NCBI GenBank assembly: GCA_903813345.2
Contig: CAIIXF020000009.1
Location: 14,520,347 to 14,584,346 of the forward strand
Direction of reading: 5' to 3'
Source: Owenia fusiformis
Taxonomy: Eukaryota > Annelida > Polychaeta > Sabellida > Oweniidae
DNA: 64,000 nt
The notes beneath the pieces were generated by a model. That model had not been told where the DNA came from. It did not search any database and saw only the letters and a program-made list of their open reading frames with translations. Positions 49,601 through 60,200 of this stretch are shown here, in pieces. The position numbers were made by a program, and so were the translations under genes. Position 1 is the stretch's first letter; each line of letters begins with the position of its first letter.

Positions 49601-52600
49601 GAACCGTCTCGGCTCCTTGATGAGAAATGACATGATTTCATCAGGATTTCGTCTAAAATTAAAACAAAATGGCGATATTCGAAAACTGGACGAAATGTCG
49701 TTAACGTCTGACATTAGTAACTGGCTGTAAATTCTAAGTTAGCGATCCAGAAGATGCGAACTAATACACTGATCACTTCATGTGTGTTTTGGAATTTTTG
49801 GTGAGGTAATAAGACCAAAACTCGGAATTCAAATTGTGCTGTGGAAAAATGGCGCACATATGATTTCAAATTTTATGATTACGACATGACCAGTTGTTCA
49901 TGCAGGAATCTATCTGTGGAGGAAGGCCACGATACAGTGGCCTTTGAAAAAGGTAATTAAAGCAGGTACATGGACTGTGGAGAAAAAAATTGAAAAATTT
50001 TACCTTTTCTGAGCTATCGGGGCGAAGTTTTGGTGTAACAACTTCTTCCTTGTTCCTATTTTATAAAAATGTATGCATATGGCCACAGGCAATGGAACAT
50101 AGAAATAATCTCCCCCCTCACTCTCTGTACATAAGTAAATAAAACAGGAACTTATCAGAGAAATTTGACCCCGCTGTATCCTCGTTGCATCTCACCTCCT
50201 ATTGCATGGAAGTCTCTAAAATTTACAGATAATATAAATAGATACCTTATGTACGAATTAGTCCACTCGTAGATAAATGTTTATTCTGAGAGTGGAAGTA
50301 CAGCCGGCCTTTTTATGACCTACCTGCGGTCACGACAAATCGACGTCCAACTGCCATCTTGTTTACCTCGCAGTCGGCCAATCAAATGACAGCGATTATT
50401 AATTAAAAGTGTTTAATTAAAATACGCACTCAATTAAACTTTTGTACACATATTTATTCTTTTAGTATTTTTTAAAGAAGAATTCGATACAAATTTGATT
50501 TTTAACGGCCTAAATATTCGAACGGTCACTCATTTAAAGGTCTGACGATTAACCAATCAAATCACCAATAATTTTAAGTCCGGAATGTCACGACGATATT
50601 TTGATTTCCAAATTTCTACAATGTCAAAAATAACAAATATTAGATGGAAGACGTATCAAAACCAGACATGACTTATAATTCATAATTTTGCAATTTTCCA
50701 GTATAACTAGGTTGAGTTGGTATTGGTAAGTAACTATAAATCGCATTCAATGTATAATCTTTGCATAGGTATGAAAAATACGGAATGACAACCCTCAGTA
50801 GCAGTAATATGACTGGCAAAAAAACTGGGTCAAGTTTCTCCGATAAGTTCCTCTTTTATTTACTTATGTACAGAGAGTGGGGGGGGGGGGGTTATTTCTA
50901 TGTTCCATTGACTGTGCATATGGCAATATTCATCAACCAGTAGAACTGGCAAATCGTTTAGAATCTATAATTCTATACAAGGAGTCCCACTCACAGATTT
51001 TTCAAAATTCTTTCCAAGTCGACGTCGAAACCACAGGCTAATGTACAGAGAGTGGGGGGGATTATTTCTATGTTCCATTGCCTGTGGTCGCAAGATGAAT
51101 ATTTTGAACACATTATAGGACTTTGGAAACGATCTATTTTGTATTTTTGCAAGTAAAACCTTTCCACGTACCTTCTTTCGGTGGATAACAGGGAGAGAAA
51201 ATGACCAAATTCTTCGTCTTTTTCACGGTTGACATTTCTTTTTTTCATTCTCACTGCGCATGCGCAAGAATTGAACTCTGGGAAATAAATGTAAAAAAAT
51301 TGGGGAAAAGATGTCTAGCGAGGTATTTTGTTAATTTTAGTCACCTTTTATCGTAATTGTATAGATATAGTATATATTTATTTGTTCCTCAATCAATTAT
51401 CTACAAATTGATTTCAATATTCTAGAGTTCGTTCAGTGCAAGTTATGTTACACTGGACGAAATAAATGTGTAGTCCCTATTATATCCGCAAGGTGTTCTC
51501 AGGTCGACAAACTGGATAATTTGAAAAATGAAAAAGGGGAAACCCACAATTCCAGTTCGTTATTTCTGATGTACTTTAAGTTTAATTGATGTTAAAGGCG
51601 GCCATATCCATACACTTCAAGAAAATAGGTATGACGAAGAAGATGTTAAACTACTACTTTTTTCAAGGCCTGACTTCGTCGCTAAGATGCTAAATATAAG
51701 AGTTAGCTGACGTTTGGGAGTCTGACTTACCTTCTAAAGGTTAGAACCCGAATCTTAATGAAACCATATCACCTTTGTTGCGTCGATGATGATGCATAAA
51801 CATAGCATTTGATAGAAATTAGTGTAAATGCTTTTTCATTTTTCATCAATGTTGACCTCCGGGAAGGCGTTGTAGTTATCACGAAATAACGCATTGACCC
51901 TTGAACTTTGCTTTGTTGACGTGTCAACCAAGCATGTCTGGTGTGAAAATTAAAAGAATATTAAGCAATGTTCTACATCCGCCAAGCTACGTGAAGTAGT
52001 CAATATTTAAAATTACCAATTTCAAGTGAAGTACGCAACGAACGAAACTGCGTGATCTACACTCCCACTATTGGTCTGAATGAAATGGTACGTAGAAATA
52101 TGAGCCATCTGCTGTATTAGTCGATTAATAGAGTAAGACCTGTTGGTGATGCTTTATAATTTAGACCAAAACATTGAAGAACAAACGAACCTGTAAATCG
52201 TGAAAACAACGAACAAATATTCGGTTTTCACATATGTTCAGTAATTTTTCGTATTGAAACTTCCGGAACTTACAAGGAAATCATTCATTTTCTCGGTCCA
52301 TGATTTACCTCTTGGATGTTGTGGCAAATGCTCCATGGTTGACGGAACAAAGGTGATATGGTTTCATTAAGATTCGGGTTCTAACCTTTAGAAGGTAAGT
52401 CAGACTCCCAAACGTCAGCTAACTCTTATATTTAGCATCTTAGCGACGAAGTCGGGCCATGAAAAAAGTAGTAAACTTCACGATGATAGCTCAGAAAAGG
52501 TAAAATTTTGCAAAAATTCTCTCTATATCCCTTGTTCACACTTTAAAGGCTATAACATTTCATTTTACGATAGGCCCAGGATCACTGGATACGACTCGGC

Positions 52601-53275
52601 AGTCTTTATACCCACTTTAAACCTGAAATATAAGAAATCTAAATAATATTGTGCAATAATATATTAAAAAAATATATTCATATTACACACGAATGACATT
52701 TGTACATGTTGGATTGCTTGTAAATTGGCTCATAAAGTCTGTAACCTCTTATATTTTGATGCTTCTCTACCATGTTAATTCTCAAAAAATAACATGGCGT
52801 ACGGACCTCAAATTACAAGAGGGCACAGGCTTATTGCACTACACTGTAAACACTAAATAATCTGAAATATACAAATGTCATTCGTGTACAATATGAGTAT
52901 ATTTTTCTATATATTAGATCTATGGCACAATGGTCTAGATCTATAGATTTCTTATTTTTCAGGTTCAACTGCTTGCTTGAAGCAGTGTAACAGACTGTAT
53001 ATCATAACTGCATGGTCAAATAAAAAACACAATCATGGAGGAAGAAAGAAGCATCAAAAACTCAAACATGGAAAATCATTTACACTAGATCTATGCCTAT
53101 ATAAAATAAGAATCGAAAGAAAGATCAGACTCGAGGCGCCTACAAAAACTTACCGATTTACGAAATTCTCAGACTTCGCTTTGAATGCTCGGAAGTACTC
53201 TCTCTGATTTGGATGAACACGTTCAGCAAACTGGCCCCAGTTCACGACGGACCTTGCAACTCGTTTCGATGCCAT
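46691..53275 (-). CDS. ATP5PD: ATP synthase subunit d, mitochondrial (ATP5PD; complete, 5 exons)
   Basis: Minus-strand exons are 53275-53154, 49220-49124, 48745-48668, 47776-47714 and 46849-46691. They join in frame through GT-AG introns to give 172 residues, close to human (161) and fly (178). Recognisable family features are the N-terminal VNWGQFAERVHPNQ and, in exon 2, IDFDFYKARIAIPGLVEEMQ, equivalent to the WAYYKANVAKAGLVDDFEK region. A charged helical middle follows (SYPTDKQNLKSSIDTESKA, AEKLTELKDVAAKM). The C-terminus is MTMEMYTDYFPEQKLDPEN followed by FWPH. Subunit d is part of the peripheral stalk of F1Fo ATP synthase at the inner mitochondrial membrane and links F1 to subunits b and OSCP. 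As usual for this subunit there is no obvious long cleavable presequence. Intron 1 is large and full of inverted repeats. Confidence 0.95.
47163..47568. mobile_element. Degenerate inverted-repeat sequence rich in ATATTTCGC, ATP5PD intron 4
   Basis: The motif TATTATATTTCGC recurs in the left part and its complement GCGAAATATAGTAGCG lies near 47550. The overall layout resembles a decayed MITE with imperfect arms. Boundaries are approximate. Confidence 0.45.
48335..48600. repeat. Dispersed repeat with AGGTCA direct repeats, ATP5PD intron 3
   Basis: Segments such as AAGGTCATTGAAGGTCAAAT and AGTCAGATTTGAACTTCTG recur here two to three times and again at 55700-55930. The AGGTCA-N4-AGGTCA spacing is that of a DR4 nuclear-receptor element. 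Copies lie at about 48405-48420 and 48507-48522. Confidence 0.75.
51255..51266. promoter_or_regulatory. NRF-1-type palindrome
   Basis: TGCGCATGCGCA is a perfect match to the NRF-1/EWG consensus and a rare sequence in such AT-rich DNA. It lies about 2 kb inside ATP5PD intron 1. A short minus-strand frame (start 51254) and a plus-strand ATG followed by a donor-like GTATTT (about 51311) begin on either side, so it could mark an unannotated promoter or a former promoter inside a transposon. Confidence 0.35.
51643..52478. mobile_element. Foldback element with 135-bp near-identical inverted arms
   Basis: The arms 51643-51780 and 52345-52478 are almost exact reverse complements, sharing TTCTAAAGGTTAGAACCCG and GTCGCTAAGATGCTAAATAT. 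The spacer of about 560 bp is non-coding. High arm identity points to a young insertion. Confidence 0.75.
52622..52963. mobile_element. Hairpin MITE, about 340 bp
   Basis: The left end CCTGAAATATAAGAAATCTA and the right end TAGATTTCTTATTTTTCAGG are inverted, as are the inner blocks CACGAATGACATTTGTA near 52690 and their complement near 52870. Confidence 0.8.
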
Positions 53276-53342
53276 GTCGTCTTCGAAAATTGAATTTTGT
53301 TTGATAAAATTTTACACCAGATAAATTTCAAAGATGGCTGCC

Positions 53343-53351
53343 TCAAGGTCA
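53343..53351 (+). promoter_or_regulatory. Candidate ERR response element upstream of ATP5PD
   Basis: TCAAGGTCA is the exact extended half-site bound by estrogen-related receptors. It sits 68 bp upstream of the ATP5PD start codon. In vertebrates ERR factors activate nuclear genes for oxidative phosphorylation, including ATP synthase subunits, so the position is suggestive; a 9-mer can also occur by chance. Confidence 0.45.
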
Positions 53352-53602
53352 CGTTATTGTTCATCCGGGCTTTTCTGAGGAGTAGAAGAAATGTTTAAAA
53401 CCCGCGGATTTCAAATCAAAAAGACGTCCAAACACACAGATATTGGCCAGATCGTTTTGTAGTAGGATCCTAGGCTCAAAGAATATTTATTGAGCTTACT
53501 GATCCTACTACAAAAGAATCTGGCCGGGATCTATGTCCAAACATATGATACAGATCCCTGGTCCTGGACAGATCGACGTTTATAGTGCCCGGCCCGGAAG
53601 TC

Positions 53603-53995
53603 TTTAGTCGAGTCTCTATCCAACAAACTTTTGAATACAGAGACGGCGAATGGGAGTAGGTAGGCCTAAGCCCCTCACAGAGACATGTAGCATTGTAGGC
53701 CTAGCACTATGATATGAGATGAGCACTATGAGATGAGCACTATGATAGGCCCTATAGTATAAGTATAAGTATGTAAATATCAGTCTCTCTATATAAAGCC
53801 CCATATCAGGCAGCCCCATATCAGTCATCATAAACGTGCTATGTAAGATCCTGTGAAGCCCCTTACCTTACTGAACACAGCTGGCTCAAAAGCCTTCTGT
53901 CAGCTCGGAGTAAGCCTTACCTTATTCTTTGGCCACAGAGTGCAAGCATGGACTTTGTGCAAGTTATTTGGCTAGAGACTCGAGTAAGGTAAGCT
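53603..53995. mobile_element. MITE with TACTCGAGTCTCTAGCC-type ends
   Basis: The left end contains TTTAGTCGAGTCTCTATCC and the right end GGCTAGAGACTCGAGTAAGG, in inverted orientation. Solo copies of the same terminus lie near 3870 and 49460, so this is a dispersed family. Confidence 0.6.
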
Positions 53996-54130
53996 TAGGC
54001 CTTTATCCTTTGAGCCTACTACCAACAGGGGCTGGATCTGGCTCCGGATCTGTGACAATATCTCCCAAAAGATTCACAATATGTTATTGGTGAAGTTACT
54101 GATGATTCAAAGTGCAAAAATGAGTGAAAA

Positions 54131-55432
54131 TGGGCTTTGTATAAAAAACCTCCTACCTCATACCCACCTACCCACGTACGTTGGACATGATACAGTCTTT
54201 GAAGGGTTTAATTTTAAAGATCTTAGTTTATTAAATCTTAGTTATCATAGTGATGATTTATAACAGATGCATTTGTAACGAACCTTGATAACAAGTTGCT
54301 ACTACAGCCCAGCTCTAAAATCCAAAAGTGGGCCCAAATTTTGAAATTTTGAAGCCCATTTTCTTCAAAATTTGGCCTGAAATTAAAAAATAAGGCCTTA
54401 AAAGGCCCAGTAATGACCTAAAAGGCCCACTTTTTGGGGCCTGAAGGCCTTGTTTGGGCCCAATTTTTTTCTGGGTCCACCCAAGGGGGGGGCCCGGGCC
54501 AGTGCTCGGGGCACCGAATTTAGCACAGTTTCTTTCAATTTCGAGTACCGAGTAAGATTTGTTCTGAAGTTACAAAAATGTATGTAACTTCCTTCAAAAT
54601 TGAGCTAGAAGCTTCAAATAAAAAGCCTCTATCATCATGGTCAAATTTTCATTGGTTATGGGGGGGGGGTGTGATCGAAATATTAAACGTTGCATCATGT
54701 CACGTCACCTCTCTGCTAAAGTAACGATAGCTATTTACAGATTTAAATCATAATCAAAACAATTCACGTACCAACATACGAACTATTGAAAATAGAGTAA
54801 GATTGATTTGTCATGTTTTTCAAATCGTCTTACAATGTCATAGGCGTAGCCAGGAGGGGGTTTGATGTTGCGATTGCACCCCCCCCCCCATAACCAATGA
54901 AAATATGACCATGGTGATAGAGGAAGAAAAGAGCATTAAAATGCTTTTTATTTGAAGCTTCTAGCTCAATTTTGAAGGAAGTTACATACATTTTTGTAAA
55001 TTCAAAACAAATCTTACACGTTTTCTAATGATCTAATTATGTTTTATATTCGTATTTTTTGTTTTTTGGGTACCCGGTTTTTTCGATCGGGTACCAAGTT
55101 TGAACCCAGCATGGAGGATTTACTACCCGGTACCCGTTTTTTTTTCCACAAACCCTTCAATTTCTTTATCTGACTTGTTGGACCTATGCTCGCGGTCGTT
55201 AGTTTGTTATTCCCCCGGGGCGCCCTCGGGTTATTACACATTACAATGCACCCATATTTATTTATTTATGGATCTGGCATCCATCTAGTCATAAAATAAA
55301 GCCGGAATTGTAGAAATGTTAATAATACGAGCTATTTTGAGATTTAAAAATCTTTAAAATTGAACCCTTCAATGACTGTATTATGTCCCACGTAGGTGGG
55401 TATGAGGTAGGAGGTTTTTTATACAAAGCCTG
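54131..55432. mobile_element. 1.3-kb element with about 100-bp terminal inverted repeats
   Basis: The left end TGGGCTTTGTATAAAAAACC and the right end GGTTTTTTATACAAAGCC are inverted, and the match continues through CTCCTACCTCATACCCACCT and TTGAAGGGTT. It contains nested copies of the GTAGCCAGGAGGGG repeat. A partial relative with the same left terminus and the same subterminal block (GGATCTG.CATC..TCTAGTCAT) lies at 61841-62015. No transposase was seen. Confidence 0.8.
54565..55160. repeat. Dispersed repeat copies 2 (inverted, partial) and 3, nested in the TIR element
   Basis: 54565-54690 is an inverted partial copy and 54840-55160 a direct, fuller copy of the repeat seen at 42298-42650. Shared blocks include AAAATTGAGCTAGAAGCTTC (inverted) and TACTACCCGGTACCCG (direct). 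The two copies facing each other can form a long hairpin. Confidence 0.75.
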
Positions 55433-55689
55433 AAAAATGTTTAGATTCTCCAAAATAATAAGAATGGTAACCATGGTAATGGTAAATTTAGTTTTAGTAA
55501 AACTACATGTATTGTCCTAGGGAAATAGCTAAACGTGTATGCATTCATTCTAGTTGATGGTTGTATGAACTTTAATACACATAAACCAAGAGGTGTGAAG
55601 AACAACTAAACAGTTTATAAGAATCCTGGCTCCCATTCAATGTTGAATGGTATTTGGCCATCTAATAATTATAAGTCACCACCTAGTTG

Positions 55690-55930
55690 AAGCAAGATAA
55701 AAATACCTTTTTGACCTTAGGAGGTCATTAAAGGTCAAATCTATTTTGACCTCGAGAATGTCATTGAAGGTCAAATCTCTAGTCAGATTTGAAATGTTGA
55801 GAACTTGTGAATGATTTTGAAAAAAAAGGTCATTTGGAAGCAAGTTGAAAAAAGACACTTTTGACCTTTTTGACATTGAAAAGGTCATTGAAGGTCAAAT
55901 TTTAAATATAAAGTCAGATTTGAACTTCTG
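55690..55930. repeat. Second dispersed repeat with AGGTCA direct repeats
   Basis: It matches the repeat in ATP5PD intron 3 (48335-48600): AGGTCATTAAAGGTCAAATC near 55727, GTCATTGAAGGTCAAATCT near 55768 and AAGGTCATTGAAGGTCAAAT near 55880. It lies about 1.3 kb upstream of the calpain start. Confidence 0.75.
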
Positions 55931-56137
55931 AAAACATTGAAGTCAGTCTACACAGCATTTGTTAAATTATTGTAAGAATTTGTTACAGATGCCGACCGCT
56001 GATTGCCAACCGCCAACCAACAACTGCCGACCACCGTAAAAAACGGAGACTACAACAACATGTACCACTTTTTGGTGGTGAGTTGAAAAAAGACCCTTTT
56101 CATGTCACCACTAATTGGTGGTGAAATAATATATATA

Positions 56138-56270
56138 CAGTGAAGCCTGTCTAAGTGGAACACCTTTGGTACATCTAAAAAGTGTTCCACTCTTAGAGGT
56201 TCATTTAACAAATTAACATAAGTCAGTTGGTCTTCCACTAACAGGTGTTCCACTTCGAGAGGTTTCACTG
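56138..56270. mobile_element. Short pogo-like MITE
   Basis: The left end CAGTGAAGCCTGTCTAAGTG and the right end CACTTCGAGAGGTTTCACTG are inverted repeats of the CAGTGAAACCTC type known from pogo/Tigger-related elements. The full length is 133 bp. TA is present at the left flank but not the right. Confidence 0.75.
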
Positions 56271-57207
56271 TTTCTACTGTTCTTAAAATGAAAGGAAATT
56301 CTTATGACTCATATATATATAAGTGTTGCTGTATGTGGATAACATTGAAATCCTTAAAGTAAATACAACTCTCCCATTCATAGCTTACAATAGGCTTTGC
56401 ATTTGGTAACCACTAGCGATAAGACAACAATTATATTGATTTACTTTTTCAGGCTTGCACTTAATAGAAATACTGTCTGAATTATATATTGCAGTTTTTT
56501 AAACATACACAGACAATAATACTACATTCTAAATAGAGTGATCTTTGGTAGGACATGTAATCACAAATGATTGAATTAGTTAATCCTATATTTGTGTGAT
56601 TAATATTAATATAGCCCTGCTTAAACCCCCATAAATGATATTGATCAATTCAAAAATAAAGTTTTACAGTATTATATTAACAGTATATGAAGTGTGCCAG
56701 TATATTGATTGATAAAGACCTATACAATAGTTTCAAGATGTTTTGTGTGACATTATAGAGTGTAAGTACTACATTCAGTAAGGAGTTGAATTATAGTAGA
56801 TTTTTGATGAGTATAAAGGAAATATTTCTGTTTATATTATAACACAGGTGTTATGGTATTACATGTATTTATTGAATTGCAAAATCCTGATCAAATGCAA
56901 TATTTCAGTAGACATATATGGGATTAAAAGATTCCTCTAGGATAACATTATTACTCTAGTATGACATTTTAAGTTGAAGTCCATACTAATGGAAATCTAT
57001 AGTAACTAATAGAACAAAGACAGTGTACATCTTATATTGCTCTAGTTAAAATCAGAAACTATTACTTTCAGAATTGTGATGAACAGAATGTCAAAATTGC
57101 AACATAAGGTTGGATATCTACAAAACTATAAAAATGGATATTAGAAATATCAGTTCATGGTGGAATAGTAAAGTAACCCAAACTGGCAGCATCTGAGGTG
57201 GCTTACA

Positions 57208-60200
57208 ATGGGGGTTGGTGCCAGTGTGCCACAACAGCCTAGCTCAACACCTGACCCAGATACCTACTATAAACAACAGTATTGGCAGCAACAACAACAT
57301 CACCAGCATCATGAACCAGTGAAGTTTAACCATGATGTGTATAATCAAAGACCATGGCACTTCCACCAGCAAGCACATGAAGGCAATAGATATGACCCAT
57401 ACAATGGCTATGAGTCGCAGTTGAGTAAGTCCCTCAGGCAATAGATATGACCCATACAATAGCTATGAGTCACAGTTGAGTAAGTCCCTCAGGCAATAGA
57501 TATGACCCATACAATGGCTATGAGTCACAGTTGAGTAAGTCCCTCAGGCAATAGATATGACCCATACAATGGCTATGAGTCGCAGTTGAGTAAGTCTCTC
57601 AGGCAATAGATATGACCCATACAATGGCTATGAGTCACAGTTGAGTAAGTCCCTCAGGCAATAGATATGACCCATACAATGGCTATGAGTCACAGTTGAG
57701 TAAGTATCTCAGGCAATAGATATGACCTATACAATGGCTATGAGTCACAGTTGAGTAAGTCTCTCAGGCAATAGATTTGACCCATACAATTGCTATGAGT
57801 CGCAGTTGAGTAAGTCCCTCAGGCAATAGATATGACCCATACAATGGCTATGAGTCACAGTTGAGTAAGTCTCTCAGGCAATAGATTTGACCCATACAAT
57901 TGCTATGAGTCGCAGTTGAGTAAGTCCCTCAGGCAATAGATATGACCCATACCATTGCTATGAGTCACAGTTGAGTAAGTCCCTCAGGCAATAGATATGA
58001 CCCATACAATTGCTATGAGTCGCAGTTGAGTAAGTCCCTCAGGCAATAGATATGACCCATACAATTGCTATGAGTCACAGTTGAGTAAGTCTCTCAGGCA
58101 ATAGATTTGACCCATACAATTGCTATGAGTCGCAGTTGAGTAAGTCCCTCAGGCAATAGATATGACCCATACAATGGCTATGAGTCACAGTTGAGTAAGT
58201 CTCTCAGGCAATAGATTTGACCCATACAATTGCTATGAGTCGCAGTTGAGTAAGTCCCTCAGGCAATAGATATGACCCATACAATTGCTATGAGTCGCAG
58301 TTGAGTAAGTCTCTCAGGCAATAGATATGACCCATACAATGGCTATGAGTCACAGTTGAGTAAGTATCTCAGGCAATAGATATGACCTATACAATGGCTA
58401 TGAGTCACAGTTGAGTAAGTCTCTCAGGCAATAGATTTGACCCATACAATTGCTATGAGTCGCAGTTGATCATGAGTAAGTCCCTCAGGCAATAGATATG
58501 ACCCATACAATGGCTATGAGTCACAGTTGAGTAAGTCTCTCAGGCAATAGATTTGACCCATACAATTGCTATGAGTCGCAGTTGAGTAAGTCCCTCAGGC
58601 AATAGATATGACCCATACCATTGCTATGAGTCACAGTTGAGTAAGTCCCTCAGGCAATAGATATGACCCATACAATGGTTATGAGTCACAGTTGAGTAAG
58701 TCTCTCAGGCAATAGATATGACCCATACAATGGCTATGAGTCGCAGTTGAGTAAGTCTCTCAGGCAATAGATATGACCCATACAATTGCTATGAGTCGCA
58801 GTTGAGTAAGTCTCTCAGGCAATAGATATGACCCATACAATGGCTATGAGTCACAGTTGAGTAAGTCTCTCAGGCAATAGATATGACCCATACAATGGCT
58901 ATGAGTCACAGTTGAGTAAGTCTCTCAGGCAATAGATGTGACCCATACAATTGCTATGAGTCGCAGTTGAGTAAGTCTCTCAGGCAATAGATATGACCCA
59001 TACAATGGCTATGAGTCACAGTTGAGTAAGTCTCTCAGGCAATAGATGTGACCCATACAATGGCTATGAGTCACAGTTGAGAAAGTCTCTCAGGCAATAG
59101 ATTTGACCCATACAATTGCTATGAGTGGCAGTTGAGTAAGTCCCTCAGGCAATAGATATGACCCATACAATTGCTATGAGTCACAGTTGAGTAAGTCTCT
59201 CCGGCAATAGATTTGACCCATACAATTGCTATGAGTCGCAGTTGAGTAAGTCCCTCAGGCAATAGATATGACCCATACAATGGCTATGAGTCACAGTTGA
59301 GTAAGTCTCTCAGGCAATAGATTTGACCCATACAATTGCTATGAGTCGCAGTTGAGTAAGTATCTCAGGCAATAGATATGACCAATACAATGGCTATGAG
59401 TCACAGTTGAGTAAGTCTCTCAGGCAATAGATATGACCCATACAATGGCTATGAGTCACAGTTGAGTAAGTGTCTCAGGCAATAGATATGACCCATACAG
59501 TTGCTATGAGTCAAAGTTGAGTAAGTCTCTCAGGCAATAGATATGACCCATACAATGGCTATGAGTCACAGTTGAGTAAGTCCCTCAGGCAATAGATTTG
59601 ACCCATACAATTGCTATGAGTCGCAGTTGAGTAAGTCCCTCAGGCAATAGATATGACCCATACAATGGCTATGAGTCACAGTTGAGTAAGTCTCTCAGGC
59701 AATAGATGTGACCCATACAATTGCTATGAGTCACAGTTGAGTAAGTCCCTCAGGCAATAGATATGACCCATACAATGGCTATGAGTCACAGTTGAGTAAG
59801 TCTCTCAGGCAATAGATATGACCCATACAATGGCTATGAGTCACAGTTGAGTAAGTCCCTCAGGCAATAGATTTGACCCATACAATTGCTATGAGTCGCA
59901 GTTGAGTAAGTCCCTCAGGCAATAGATATGACCCATACAATGGCTATGAGTCAAAGTTGAGTAACTCTCTCAGGCAATAGATGTGACCCATACAATTGCT
60001 ATGAGTCACAGTTGAGTAAGTCCCTCAGGCAATAGATATGACCCATACAATGGCTATGAGTCACAGTTGAGTAAGTCTCTCAGGCAATAGATATGACCCA
60101 TACAATGGCTATGAGTCACAGTTGAGTAAGTCTCTCAGGCAATAGATATGACCCATACAATGGCTATGAGTCACAGTTGAGTAAGTCTCTCAGGCAATAG

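Larger units (their letters stand above)
49221..53153. other. ATP5PD intron 1, filled with inverted repeats
   Basis: I recognise no coding exon with confidence. The notable structures are the 135-bp inverted arms at 51643-51780 and 52345-52478, an outer inverted pair (49990-50020 and 52482-52512), three copies of a segment containing ACAGAGAGTGGGGG and TATTTCTATGTTCCATTG (about 50080, 50870, 51040), the hairpin element at 52622-52963 and a perfect NRF-1-type palindrome at 51255-51266. Confidence 0.6.
53276..57207. other. Intergenic stretch between ATP5PD and the calpain gene
   Basis: The two genes diverge from here. Most of the space is transposon-derived, as listed separately: the element with AGTCGAGTCTCTA ends, the 1.3-kb TIR element, the DR4-bearing repeat and the pogo-like MITE. 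From about 56280 to 57200 the sequence is AT-rich and I see nothing in it; it should hold the calpain promoter. Confidence 0.55.

Noticed and set aside
55676-55888. 71-codon minus-strand frame with DLTFND repeats
   Set aside because: The repeated peptide is the antisense of the AGGTCAAATC-type dispersed repeat and is not a protein domain.
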